Assembly (NCBI RefSeq): GCF_013378445.1
Contig: NZ_JABXYK010000009.1
Span: forward strand, 186,001 to 250,000
Length of the DNA stretch: 64,000 nucleotides
Direction of reading: 5' to 3'
DNA from: Mycoplana rhizolycopersici
GTDB lineage: Bacteria; Pseudomonadota; Alphaproteobacteria; Rhizobiales; Rhizobiaceae
Numbering within the stretch: the first letter of the stretch is position 1; each line of letters opens with the position of its first letter. A program made the position numbers and the translations under genes. Positions 46,301 to 55,149 of this stretch are shown here, piece after piece. The notes below the pieces were generated by a model. It saw only the letters and a list, made by a program, of their open reading frames with translations, made no database searches and was not told the DNA's origin.

Positions 46301-47095
46301 ATGAATACGTCGTTCATCCCTGCCATGCTCGGCGCCGGACTGCTGCTTGCCGGCACTGCCGCCGCGTCGCCATTTCCCGATGCGCGGAACACCGGCGTGA
46401 AGACCGATACTTCGCTCAAGCCCTACGCGGGCACGCTCTACATCTCCGACGACGGCACCGTGGTCGAGGGTCTGGAGATCACCGGCAGCGTCGTGGTGGA
46501 TGCGAAGAACGTCACGATCAGGAACTCCCGCATCATCGCCGACACACCCTGGCATATCGTCTATATAAAGGAAGGCGTCGAAGGCTTTACCCTTGAGGAC
46601 AGCGAGATAGACGGGCGCGGCAAGGCGGCGAACGGTGCGCTCGGGCGCGGCACCTTCCTGCGCAACAACATCCACGGCGTCGAGAATGGCCTGAACATCG
46701 ACGGCCCCTCGCTGATCCAGGGCAATTTCATCCATGACATGCGCGGCGGGCCGGAGGCCCATTTCGACGGGATCGAGATCAACGGCGGCAAGAGCATCCA
46801 GATACTGGAGAACACCGTCCTCAACGAGAACGGCCAGACCGCGGCGATCATGCTGAACAACTATTTCCGCGGCCTCGCCGACATCACCGTCGACGGCAAT
46901 CGCCTTGCGGGTGGCGGCTATACGATCTACCTCGACGGTCGCTTCAAGGGCGGCCCCGTCGATGCCGCCTCGATCCGCATCACGCGCAACGTGATGAGCC
47001 GCGGCCAGTGGGGCTTTTTCGCCCTCTACGGCAACCGGCCGGTACAATCCGACAACACCATCGAGGCGACGGGCGCGCCGATCGCCGGCAAATAG
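46301..47095 (+). CDS. Secreted right-handed beta-helix protein
   Basis: 264 residues with a Sec signal peptide (MNTSFIPAMLGAGLLLAGTA, cleaved near AAASPFPD). Residues 24-255 form a beta-helix: GLEITGSVVVDAKNVTIRNS, GFTLEDSEIDGRG, GRGTFLRNNIHGVENGLNID, GIEINGGKSIQILENTVLNE and GGYTIYLDGRFKGGPVDAAS. This region aligns along its whole length with residues 164-393 of the RTX protein at 42444, at roughly half identical positions by eye. It lacks RTX repeats. Probable location periplasm or outside; possibly a polysaccharide-modifying or -binding protein, but no active site can be named. Confidence 0.85.
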   Translation: MNTSFIPAMLGAGLLLAGTAAASPFPDARNTGVKTDTSLKPYAGTLYISDDGTVVEGLEITGSVVVDAKNVTIRNSRIIADTPWHIVYIKEGVEGFTLEDSEIDGRGKAANGALGRGTFLRNNIHGVENGLNIDGPSLIQGNFIHDMRGGPEAHFDGIEINGGKSIQILENTVLNENGQTAAIMLNNYFRGLADITVDGNRLAGGGYTIYLDGRFKGGPVDAASIRITRNVMSRGQWGFFALYGNRPVQSDNTIEATGAPIAGK

Positions 47096-47162
47096 CGGCT
47101 CCCGATATCAACTCGGCCGAATGCTTTTATCTGAGAAGTCGCGGTTGGCTCCCGAGTGGCAG

Positions 47163-48596
47163 TTACCCGCGCCCGCTTGTAGCGGGCCTTGCTGTGCCTG
47201 CTCGACGAGGAGGCGGCGCACGCGTTGAAGGGGCAGTCGTCACACGGGAGCGAAGGTTTGCCACCGGGCCCGGTCTTGCGTCGAGAAGCCAGCTGCAACT
47301 GCCGAGCAGGAAGATAAAGAGAATGTAGGTGCTGCCCCAGAAATGCACCGTCCAGCCGACCAGAAAATATCCTGTCATCGTAATCAGGAATGCGGTCTTG
47401 TAGGGCAGCAGATCTTCGGGAAGTCCCTTCTTGAAGCCAATCGACCAGACCATGGAGCCGAAGGCGAGAAACATGAAGAAGGCAGCCGGGATCCCATAGA
47501 TGACGGCATGGTACAACCAGAACATGTCAAGGCTCGGCGGCATCCATATCGGTCGCTCCCATCGATTGAAGCCGACGCCGAAGAGCGGATTGTTCATCGC
47601 CGACTGGGTACCGTACTCCCAGATGAGGATGCGGTAGTAGGCGGACGCCTGGTCGAAGGAGAAGTGAGTCAGATAGAATGCAGGAACGCTCTGGTTGGAG
47701 ACCATCGAGATCAGCAGGTACATCGCCGCGATCCCGATCCACACCAGCTGCCAGCGATGCGCATAGTTTTTCAGGATCCTATCCCAGCCGATCAGCATGG
47801 TCTGGGCCATCAGCGCGGAAAGCGGGCCTGCCGAGAGCGAGAGGAATGCCGTGAACCATATGGCCGCGCTTCGTCTGAACTTCGTCACGGCCGACTGGCT
47901 CTGCCCCATGACGAGATGCACGAAGGCCAAGAGCGCGCCGCAGGTCACGCCATAGAGGATCGGATGCTCGAACACCGCCTGCACGCGCCGCAGGCCCCAG
48001 CGCGGCTCGTTCATCGTCGGCGGGTGCGAGGGCAGGAAGCGCTGAAAGAAATCGAGCAGAAAGGTCTGATGCGTCACCGCCTCATAGATCGCGAACGGAA
48101 GCAGCAGCGCCACCAGGACGAAGAGCACACGGATTGCGGCGAGCATCTGCGCCGCACTCCTTATAAAGCATCGGGCCAGAAAATAGGGGGCGACCGTTTC
48201 CACGAACATGATGCCGCCCGACTCGACGCCTGTCTCAAGCCCGTGGACAGCGGCAAGACTGACTGAGCACCAGAGACCGTAGCCGAGAATGGCGAAGTCG
48301 CTGACAAGCATGCGGCCCGCCTTGCCGTTCAGCCACATCACGAGACACGGCAGCAGCATGACAAGCAGCACCAGTCGGGTCGGCGACATGGTCACAGGAC
48401 CGAGATACCAGTGAAACGGCAGAAAGAGGGTGATGGCAAAGACCAAGACGACGGGCGACAGGCGCGTGGCTGCGGAAGATCTCGACGCCTGCGCGGCACC
48501 CTGAGACGCGGACGCCCGCGTCGTCGCGCCCCTGAGCTCCCTGATGCGTCCGCGGGATACAACCGGGCGCGCAGTCGTTCCTATCCGTGTCGTCAT
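47163..48596 (-). CDS. Wzy/WaaL-like O-antigen polymerase/ligase family protein
   Basis: 477-residue inner-membrane protein with about ten to twelve helices (LSPVVLVFAITLFLPFHWYL, LVLLVMLLPCLVMWL, AIRVLFVLVALLLPFAIYEA). The large periplasmic loop and the pattern SAYYRILIWEYGTQSAMNNP and LFGVGFNRW are characteristic of the O-antigen ligase/polymerase superfamily. In this locus it is the best candidate for the Wzy polymerase. The frame runs open to 49781, but ATG 48596 is the first sensible start (GGGAATACGTCGA before it) and avoids the divergent FkbM gene. The last 35 residues form an Arg/Pro-rich tail. Confidence 0.87.
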   Translation of the reverse strand: MTTRIGTTARPVVSRGRIRELRGATTRASASQGAAQASRSSAATRLSPVVLVFAITLFLPFHWYLGPVTMSPTRLVLLVMLLPCLVMWLNGKAGRMLVSDFAILGYGLWCSVSLAAVHGLETGVESGGIMFVETVAPYFLARCFIRSAAQMLAAIRVLFVLVALLLPFAIYEAVTHQTFLLDFFQRFLPSHPPTMNEPRWGLRRVQAVFEHPILYGVTCGALLAFVHLVMGQSQSAVTKFRRSAAIWFTAFLSLSAGPLSALMAQTMLIGWDRILKNYAHRWQLVWIGIAAMYLLISMVSNQSVPAFYLTHFSFDQASAYYRILIWEYGTQSAMNNPLFGVGFNRWERPIWMPPSLDMFWLYHAVIYGIPAAFFMFLAFGSMVWSIGFKKGLPEDLLPYKTAFLITMTGYFLVGWTVHFWGSTYILFIFLLGSCSWLLDARPGPVANLRSRVTTAPSTRAPPPRRAGTARPATSGRG

Positions 48597-48926
48597 TCGA
48601 CGTATTCCCGCTGCGCGCACGTGCGCTCGTAATACCCTCGGCTTGGCCTCAGGAAGGCACTGAGGATCAAAGCCAAAAACCAGCCGGGCGTCGACCTGTT
48701 CAATAAGGGTATGCGGGCTTACGCGTGCTCGATCGGATGCAGGAGGGGAGCGGTCCGATTGCAAGAGCCGGTTGTCGCGAACGTTAGAAAGCAGCGGAAG
48801 GCTGACCCGATACGTCCAAAGACGAAATGTCGGGGCCGTGCGCAATGACCTAGATTGACTTCCAAAATGTGCGCATCGTTTGGGAGACGCTCCCGGGAGG
48901 ATGCCCCGATTTCTGGGAACGCCCGC
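48597..48926. promoter_or_regulatory. Divergent spacer with a GGTATGCGGG motif
   Basis: 330 bases between the polymerase and FkbM genes. CAATAAGGGTATGCGGG at 48701-48717 contains the GGTATGCG core found in other spacers of the locus. Promoters not resolved. Confidence 0.4.
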
Positions 48927-49850
48927 ATGACGACAATGTCCAGAGTCGATTTCGCCTTTGACCGCGTCAGAAACGTGCACGACAAACTGCGCTGGGGCGT
49001 GAAGGCCGTCGGTGTCGGCGCGACCCTGCGTGGCGCAGGCCGGCTCGGTTCGCTGCTGCTGCGACGCCCACGGCACAGCGAGGTGCGACTGAGATGCGGG
49101 CCCGTCCTCGAATTCGGCTTTCCGGAGCAGGTTCCCTACGCGCTTTTGATGTTCGGAGACCTGATCGACCCGGAATACAACTTTCTGCGGCGCGTCGCCC
49201 GGCCGGGCTGGATCGTCGCCGACGTCGGCGCTGCAATCGGCCAGTTCACGACCTTTGCGGCGACGCTTCCATGCTCGGCCATTCACGCTTTCGAGCCGTC
49301 CGCTGCCAACATCGAGGCGTTGCAGCAGAACATTGCGCGAAATAGCGTCTCGCATATCGCGCACGTCCACCCGATCGCTCTTTCGAACGTCGAGGGCGAA
49401 GCGCGGTTCGGCACAGCTGCGAAAACCTGGGTCAGCGGCCTTAGCGCGAATGGCGAGGAGATCGTTCCGGTCAGAACGCTCACGGCCGAGTTCGAACGGC
49501 TGGGACTGACGCACGTCTCGGTACTGAAGATCAACGTCGCCGGATTCGAGCCGGGCGTGATCGAAGGAGGAGAGCGCTTCCTGGCAAACGGGGGGGCGGA
49601 TATCCTCGTCCTCCTCCTCGGGCTTCCTTCCCTGCCGTGGTATGCGAAGCTTGCCGAATACGGCTATCGCTTCTTCTATTTCCATCCCGGCCAGAACACG
49701 CTTTTTGAAGTCACCGCGTTTGACCCGGCTTCCGTACTGGATCATCGCCCGTGGCCGGCCCGCCACATCCTGGCGGTCCACCAGAGGGCGATCGACGCCT
49801 ATGTGGGCCCTATCCTTCCCATCCGTGCGCTTTCTGCATTCCAGCCGTAA
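48927..49850 (+). CDS. FkbM-family methyltransferase
   Basis: 307 residues. PGWIVADVGAAIGQFTTFAA is motif I, SAIHAFEPSAANIEALQQNI motif II, and LTHVSVLKINVAGFEPGVIE the FkbM-type motif (usually K-I-D-V-E-G; here K-I-N-V-A-G, so the Asp is replaced by Asn and the Glu by Ala, which may reduce or alter activity). FkbM enzymes O-methylate sugars or polyketides. ATG 48927 follows GGGAACGCCCGC; an earlier in-frame start at 48855 lacks support. Confidence 0.86.
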   Translation: MTTMSRVDFAFDRVRNVHDKLRWGVKAVGVGATLRGAGRLGSLLLRRPRHSEVRLRCGPVLEFGFPEQVPYALLMFGDLIDPEYNFLRRVARPGWIVADVGAAIGQFTTFAATLPCSAIHAFEPSAANIEALQQNIARNSVSHIAHVHPIALSNVEGEARFGTAAKTWVSGLSANGEEIVPVRTLTAEFERLGLTHVSVLKINVAGFEPGVIEGGERFLANGGADILVLLLGLPSLPWYAKLAEYGYRFFYFHPGQNTLFEVTAFDPASVLDHRPWPARHILAVHQRAIDAYVGPILPIRALSAFQP

Positions 49851-49937
49851 ATCCGATCCGCCGGCGCACGGTCGTCACACAACGGGTAACGCCCTTGCTG
49901 GCCATTGCAAGGGAGAGGTGGCAACTCTGGGAAGCAA

Positions 49938-50885
49938 TCACCCCGCGGCGCGCACGACTTCGGTCCGTCCCTTCACGCTGCGGCCGCGCGTCAGGCTGCG
50001 CACGCCTCGCCGCAGAAGCGAGGCAAACAGCCCCAACGCGTGCAACGGATAAGCCCTCAGGCCGGCGAAGAGGAAGGGCAACGAACGCTTTTTCTTCCCG
50101 TCTTTGGCCAGGGCAATGGCAAGATCGATCATCATCCGCGAGCGTTGTTTCGGGCGGGTAGACAGAACGGCCCTGTTCTTGCGCATGATGCGGATCATGC
50201 CGATGGTCTGCTTGCGGGTGCTGGACGAAATGCTATCGCTCGAAATGAAGCCCAGCACAACCGGTTCCACATCCTCGTATACGCGCGAGCGCTGCACGAG
50301 ACGGACTGCGAATTCCCAGTCCTCGTTGGCACGCGCGCAGGGGTCGAACCACGCCATGCTGTCGTAGCAATCGCGCCGAAACAGGGCGTTCTGCACGCTG
50401 ATGCGGTTCTCCAGCAGAAAGTGCCCGAGCTGATCCTCGTCCAGCCTCAGGCGCCCCTCGGGCGACGGAGCATAGGCCACCTTGGCAGGACCGTAGCTGA
50501 ACGTTGCGTCTCGACCGTAGACGATCTTTCCACCGGTGACGACCCGCACGTCACCGGGCAGCTCTGCAAAGAGGGCCATCTGGCGCATAAGCTTTCCCGG
50601 CAACCAGATATCGTCGCTGTCCTGGAAGGCTATATATCGCCCCTTCGCCGCGGCCAGCCCGGTGTTGCGGGCCGCGCCGGCACCACCGTTGGCGATCCTG
50701 CGGACATATCTGACCCGATCGTCGGCGAAGGAGCGCACCAAGCCCTCGACATCTTCAGTGGAGCAGTCGTCGACGACGATCAGCTCGATGTCGCGATAGG
50801 ATTGGGTCAACACGCTCGTCATGGCCGCGGCCAGCGTGCGCGTCCGGTTGAACGTCGGCAAGATCACTGAGACGGTGGGTTCCAT
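49938..50885 (-). CDS. Family 2 glycosyltransferase
   Basis: 315 residues. VSVILPTFNRTRTLAAAMTS, YRDIELIVVDDCSTEDVEGL, GGAGAARNTGLAAAKGRYIA and FQDSDDIWLPGKLMRQM give the GT2 fold with the DSDD metal site; ANEDWEFAVRLVQRS carries the likely catalytic base. The C-terminal 80 residues are basic and helical, perhaps membrane-associated. ATG 50885 follows CAGGGACCGTTC. Convergent with the FkbM gene. Confidence 0.88.
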   Translation of the reverse strand: MEPTVSVILPTFNRTRTLAAAMTSVLTQSYRDIELIVVDDCSTEDVEGLVRSFADDRVRYVRRIANGGAGAARNTGLAAAKGRYIAFQDSDDIWLPGKLMRQMALFAELPGDVRVVTGGKIVYGRDATFSYGPAKVAYAPSPEGRLRLDEDQLGHFLLENRISVQNALFRRDCYDSMAWFDPCARANEDWEFAVRLVQRSRVYEDVEPVVLGFISSDSISSSTRKQTIGMIRIMRKNRAVLSTRPKQRSRMMIDLAIALAKDGKKKRSLPFLFAGLRAYPLHALGLFASLLRRGVRSLTRGRSVKGRTEVVRAAG

Positions 50886-51403
50886 GAACGGTCCCTGCTA
50901 ACGACCCGGCACGTTGGCCCTCCCCCTCACCGTGTCACCCCGATCAAGGGCGCCATGCAGGCTCGGGAGCAAATTGGGCCGAATCTAGCTGCAACGCCGG
51001 CAATTTGGGAAGACAGGCCAAAGCAGGCCCGGCGCTATCCGTTCGGATGGTGAAGGCAATGGCGTCATCACTAAACGGCGGACCTGAGAGCGAGCCCGAC
51101 TGCAATCGGCCGGCGTCGGCCGGGGTGCGTCCGATCCACCCCGTGAGGTCGAGCGGGAGTAGCCCGATTGGCGAAGGTTCAACCTGAATCAAGGCGTCGC
51201 CCTTCCCCCCATGGACCGGTCGCAATCCGTCGAGCAGGGAGTGTCGCGCAATTTCGGTGCATAAGTCTGCTCAACAGGCATTTTCACAGCCATCCGAATT
51301 GACAGCGCTCAAGATTAAGGCAAGCATTTGGGGCATTATTCGATCAATATCCGTTACTCGAAGTCACTTTCAGTGAGTATTTTCGTTTCCGGCCCGGCAC
51401 TCA

Positions 51404-51420
51404 TCCTTTGGGGTATGCCC
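51404..51420 (+). promoter_or_regulatory. TCCTTTGGGGTATGCCC motif
   Basis: Best copy of the recurring spacer motif; its end GGGTATGCCC is near-palindromic. About 390 bases before the LuxR start. Confidence 0.4.
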
Positions 51421-51514
51421 GGCCACGGCGCGGTCACCCCAGGTAGCCGGCTTAAGTGCCTAAAAAACCGGCGTTAGCCGGACATGGAGAGCGCAATTCT
51501 CTTCGCGCCAGTAC

Positions 51515-51532
51515 GCCTTTAGAGGTATCCCC
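51515..51532 (+). promoter_or_regulatory. GCCTTTAGAGGTATCCCC motif
   Basis: Second copy of the motif, 111 bases after the first and about 280 bases before the LuxR start. Confidence 0.4.
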
Positions 51533-51809
51533 TTACACCCTCGGCATAGCCCTCTACTCTCAATGCCGTATGGCCTTGGAGACGGTGTAGCGACACGATT
51601 ACAGCGTCGGGTTCGAATGCGACGCTAGGCAAGATCGTTATTATCAGGTAAATAAGCTATACCTCATACACAATACTCTTCCATTGCAAATCGTGAATAT
51701 CCATCCAGTTCGGGGCATTCAAGTACAGTTGGGGCTAGCACGCATAATCCATTGTATCCCTGCGAGACAGGGCCAAGGTTTGCGCGCTTTTGTAGGGAGT
51801 ATCACAGCC

Positions 51810-52610
51810 ATGAACTCAACAATGATGTCTAATGGGAAAGAAATAGCCGGCAGCCTGATCCATTCCATTCCCCTCGATTCATCAAGCACAGTAAACAGGA
51901 AGACATTCGAGGACGCTCCTGCCACGAGAGATCGGTCGCTTCTGATTATCGACAACAGGGCTCTGGATCGGCAATGCCTTGCTCAATGCATTTCAGCGCA
52001 CAAGATCGACATGGACGTCGTCGCCTTCGGATCCATGGAAGAATGGAAACGCAAGCGCCACGACTATCCGCCGCTCGCAGCCATCCTGCTCAATGTCGGC
52101 GGAAGAAAGATCGCCGAGCCGGCGATCTCGGAAGAGATCAAGAGGCTCGCCGCCGAATTCGAGGCGCCGCTCATCGTACTCGCCGATACGGATGATCTTG
52201 CGCAGATCATGAAAGCCCTAGAGTGCGGTGCCAAGGGCTACATTCCGTCATCTGTCAGCATCGACGTCTGCATCGAAGCCATTGCGTTGTCACTTGCCGG
52301 CGGAATTTTCGTACCCGCCAGCAGCGTCTTTGCCATGCGCCAGGTGCTCGAGACCGGCAACCCGGTCGCCCGGCCACTGGCCGGCATGTTCACGGCACGG
52401 CAGGCGGAGGTCGTCGAGGCCTTGCGGCGCGGCAAGGCGAACAAGATCATCGCCTACGAACTCAACCTTCGCGAGAGCACCGTCAAGGTACACATCCGCA
52501 ATATCATGAAGAAGGTCAAGGCGACTAATCGCACCGAGGTCGCCTACAAGATCAATGACCTCTTCCCCTCGGACTTCTCAAGCGACTCCGCAAGTCGCAT
52601 GGAACACTGA
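51810..52610 (+). CDS. LuxR-family regulator with pseudo-receiver domain
   Basis: 266 residues. Residues 40-165 fold like a response-regulator receiver (RSLLIIDNRALDRQCLAQCI, LKALECGAKGY-type end ALECGAKGYIPSSVSID), but the phosphorylation site is Asn in PLAAILLNVGGRK, so phosphorylation is unlikely. The C-terminal helix-turn-helix is normal: FTARQAEVVEALRRGKANKI, IAYELNLRESTVKVHIRNI and MKKVKATNRTEVAYKI. ATG 51810 follows TAGGGAGTATCACAGCC; the upstream start of the frame is rejected. It stands alone in a long spacer in the middle of the polysaccharide locus and is a likely regulator of it. Confidence 0.87.
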   Translation: MNSTMMSNGKEIAGSLIHSIPLDSSSTVNRKTFEDAPATRDRSLLIIDNRALDRQCLAQCISAHKIDMDVVAFGSMEEWKRKRHDYPPLAAILLNVGGRKIAEPAISEEIKRLAAEFEAPLIVLADTDDLAQIMKALECGAKGYIPSSVSIDVCIEAIALSLAGGIFVPASSVFAMRQVLETGNPVARPLAGMFTARQAEVVEALRRGKANKIIAYELNLRESTVKVHIRNIMKKVKATNRTEVAYKINDLFPSDFSSDSASRMEH

Positions 52611-52645
52611 CGGGATACACAGTCGCCTTTTCCTAGAGGCCTTCA

Positions 52646-52687
52646 AATTCCGGGCTTTCTCAGATTGAGAGCCCGGAATTGCTTTTT
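52646..52687 (+). terminator. Intrinsic terminator of the LuxR gene
   Basis: AATTCCGGGCT (52646-52656) pairs perfectly with AGCCCGGAATT (52670-52680), followed by GCTTTTT. Confidence 0.9.
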
Positions 52688-52868
52688 ATAGCTTCTTTCC
52701 TCCACATTGGGCCGCTCATCGACCGAGCGTTGCCCCGCTTCTTTTTTCACATTCATTCTCATACTGCGCAAACAATGCCCGGGCTCATGTCACGTCAGTG
52801 TCTCGTATGCCGCATGTCTCGAACAATCGACCAAATAGAGCAGGCCAAAGCGGGACGCGGCATTCCTT

Positions 52869-53549
52869 TCAAAGTCCAGTCCCCTGAAACACCACGAGCG
52901 GCGTCCTGGAGAGGATCCAAAGGTCGGTTCCAAAGGACATCATTCCGAAATATCGCGTATCGTGTACCGCCCTTTCGGCGAAGCTGCAGCCGTTGCGCTC
53001 GCTGATCTGCCAAAGGCCAGTAAGACCCGGACGCATCTCATAATAGGCGGTACCGGGATACTGGGTCCGCTGCTCCGGCAATATCGGGCGAGGACCGACG
53101 AGGCTCATGTCGCCGCGCAGAACGTTCCACAGCTGGGGAAGCTCGTCGAGCGAATACTTGCGCAGGTAGCGGCCGACGCGCGTGATACGCGGATCCTCCT
53201 TGAGCTTCTGCGTGAGCTCCCATTCAATGCGGGCTGCCGAGTTGGACGACAGGTGTTCCTGCAGCTTGTCGGCCGCCTGCGGCACCATTGAGCGAAGCTT
53301 CCACAATTGAAACGTCTTCCCGTCCTTGCCGATCCTCGGCTGCGAAAAGAAGGCCGGCTGTCCGTCTGCGCGCACCAGAAGGACGAGAACACCGACAAGC
53401 GCCAGCGCGAATGGCGCAAGGGCAAGCGTCACGAAAATATCGAACAGTCTTTTCGAGGCGAGATAGATTGATCGCGAACCCACCGCCTGCGCCTGCGACA
53501 TCGGTTGCGTCGCAAGCCTGAGCGAAAAGGGCAGGTGGTCTTTCGACAT
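52869..53549 (-). CDS. ExoY/WcaJ-type polyprenyl-phosphate sugar-1-P transferase
   Basis: 226 residues, the same length as S. meliloti ExoY as I recall it. It starts polysaccharide synthesis by moving a sugar-1-phosphate to undecaprenyl phosphate. KRLFDIFVTLALAPFALALV is the membrane segment; QPRIGKDGKTFQLWKLRSMV, LRKYSLDELPQLWNVLRGDM, SLVGPRPILPEQ and RPGLTGLWQISERNGCSFAE are the conserved catalytic motifs (Asp-Glu pair in SLDELP). ATG 53549 follows GGAGGCTGTA; the upstream in-frame start is rejected. It is the probable initiating enzyme of this locus. Confidence 0.92.
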   Translation of the reverse strand: MSKDHLPFSLRLATQPMSQAQAVGSRSIYLASKRLFDIFVTLALAPFALALVGVLVLLVRADGQPAFFSQPRIGKDGKTFQLWKLRSMVPQAADKLQEHLSSNSAARIEWELTQKLKEDPRITRVGRYLRKYSLDELPQLWNVLRGDMSLVGPRPILPEQRTQYPGTAYYEMRPGLTGLWQISERNGCSFAERAVHDTRYFGMMSFGTDLWILSRTPLVVFQGTGL

Positions 53550-53815
53550 TACAGCCTCCGCATATGCTGGACATAGCTGCAAGCGCCGGGAACCATTGCG
53601 GCACCCAAGGGATATCCGGGCCGGCGGAATGCCAGCCTGGTTGACGTCAGAATTTTCGAAGGCGCTTGATTAAGGCTATATTAACCATCTGAAATGGCTT
53701 CACAATAAATCGCCGTTAGACAATTCGATCTAGGCTATCGGGATGAGGCTGCTCTACTTCGTTTGGCCGTTTGGATGCGCCCTGGCACATCCCGGAACAG
53801 CGCAGGGGAGTAGTC

Positions 53816-54739
53816 TCAGCCGGTCTCGCGGTTCCACTTTTCAACGAGGGACTTCGCGTTTCCGCGAAGGGCGAGGTTGAGCATAAGCCTCGCGCGGTAG
53901 AGCCGTACGCGGGTGACGCATGCAAGCGCGCGCAACCGATTGGCGAGGCCGGAAATCCGCTGGGTGCGGAGAAGCCGGATCGCTTCGAAGGCCGGGGAGG
54001 CAGCAACGACGGCGCAGTAGCAAAGCCAGCGGATTTTGGCAGCCAATCCGCCGCCGACATGCCGGAATTCGTGAGCGACATGCCTGTCCCACCGCCGTGC
54101 AAGCTCGGCAAACGACTTGCAGGACGGGGTCAGCACCTTCGCCTCCGGGAGAAAGGCAATGACATGGCCGAGCCTCGTCGCCCTTTGCCCCCATTCAGTG
54201 TCTTCCATCGTCGAGATGCCGCCGAACGGCCCGACGGATCGGAATACCGAGGTCCTGACAGCCATGTTGCCCGTCGCCGCGTAGCCATGCTTCTCCACGT
54301 ATCGCTCGGCCCTATAGCTGTAGACGCTCTCATAGGCCTCGATCGCAGTGGGCCGATGCACATCCGTCATCAATATGGCGATATCGCCGCCGAGCAGATC
54401 GATCTCCGGCCGGTCACGCATCGCAAGGACGATCGAGCGAACCCAGCCCGGCTGCGCGACACAGTCAGCGTCGATGAAGGCCAGAAGATCCGCCCGTGCC
54501 AGGCTTGCACCAAGATTACGGGCGGGACCAGGCCCCGGGACGACCTCGCGAATGAGCCGCAGATCGGCAAAGCCGGCACAGGCCTCCTCCGGCATCCTCG
54601 CAGACCCGTTGTCGACCACGATGACTTCGAACGGAACATCGTCCGCCCGCTGCGCGTCCAGCGACAGGAGGCAACGCCGCAGATTTTCCGGTTCGTTCAG
54701 GTGCGGAATGACGACGCTGAGCTGATAGGCACTCCCCAT
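53816..54739 (-). CDS. Family 2 glycosyltransferase
   Basis: 307 residues. LSVVIPHLNEPENLRRCLLS, VPFEVIVVDNGSARMPEEAC, PGPGPARNLGASLARADLLA and FIDADCVAQPGWVRSIVLAM (DAD metal site) give the GT2 fold. ATGNMAVRTSVFRSVGPFGG and STMEDTEWGQRATRLGHVIA fit the acceptor side with the catalytic Asp/Glu. The C-terminal 100 residues contain a hydrophobic helix. ATG 54739 follows GAGGTGAAGTCTC. Donor unknown. Confidence 0.88.
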   Translation of the reverse strand: MGSAYQLSVVIPHLNEPENLRRCLLSLDAQRADDVPFEVIVVDNGSARMPEEACAGFADLRLIREVVPGPGPARNLGASLARADLLAFIDADCVAQPGWVRSIVLAMRDRPEIDLLGGDIAILMTDVHRPTAIEAYESVYSYRAERYVEKHGYAATGNMAVRTSVFRSVGPFGGISTMEDTEWGQRATRLGHVIAFLPEAKVLTPSCKSFAELARRWDRHVAHEFRHVGGGLAAKIRWLCYCAVVAASPAFEAIRLLRTQRISGLANRLRALACVTRVRLYRARLMLNLALRGNAKSLVEKWNRETG

Positions 54740-55149
54740 GAGACTTCACCTCGGCTCGACCGTGCGCGTGCCCGGTCATCCGGGGCGGCTCTGCCGCAAG
54801 CATGGCCTTGCAGTACGACGGGTAGGAAGCGGGCTGTGCCTTGAACTTTGGGCGGAGTTCCTGCGCACGCCTTCGCCCATTGGAGAGCCCGGTTCGCAGC
54901 GAATGCCTCCTTTTCGCCTTTCGGCGGATGGAAGCGGGACGGTGGCGTCCCGATCCTGGGCGGACGACGCGACAGGGCCGCGGTCGCGGCAGCGATAAGG
55001 CATAGGTCGAACGATGCTACCCAAAGGGATTACCACTCGCCAAACGCGCAAGCAGCGCACCCACCATTGACGATCTATCGTGCGCTGCACAGCCGCCGGA
55101 GAATGGCAGCCGGCAATGGGGCCATTCTGACGATTCGCGTGGTTTACCA
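54740..55149. other. Spacer upstream of the Wzz/ExoP-like gene
   Basis: 410 bases without a supported gene. On the minus strand CCCTTTGGGTAGCATCGT (55028-55011) resembles the locus motif; the palindrome CCCAAAGGG is at 55020-55028, about 120 bases before the co-polymerase start. No terminator-like hairpin noted. Confidence 0.45.

Larger units (their letters stand above)
50886..51809. other. Long regulatory spacer upstream of the second LuxR gene
   Basis: 924 bases without a supported gene. It contains TCACT-TTC-AGTGA (51364-51376), the two GGTATGCC/GGTATCCC motif copies at 51404 and 51515, and AT-rich stretches near 51290-51350 and 51640-51700. A TTCGAAT T-loop-like sequence near 51612 is not part of a tRNA. 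A long 5' leader or a small RNA is possible. Confidence 0.5.

Noticed and set aside
51580-51640. tRNA-like segment with GGGTTCGAATGC
   Set aside because: The T-loop-like core is present, but the flanking arms do not form a cloverleaf; stem lengths and acceptor pairing are wrong.
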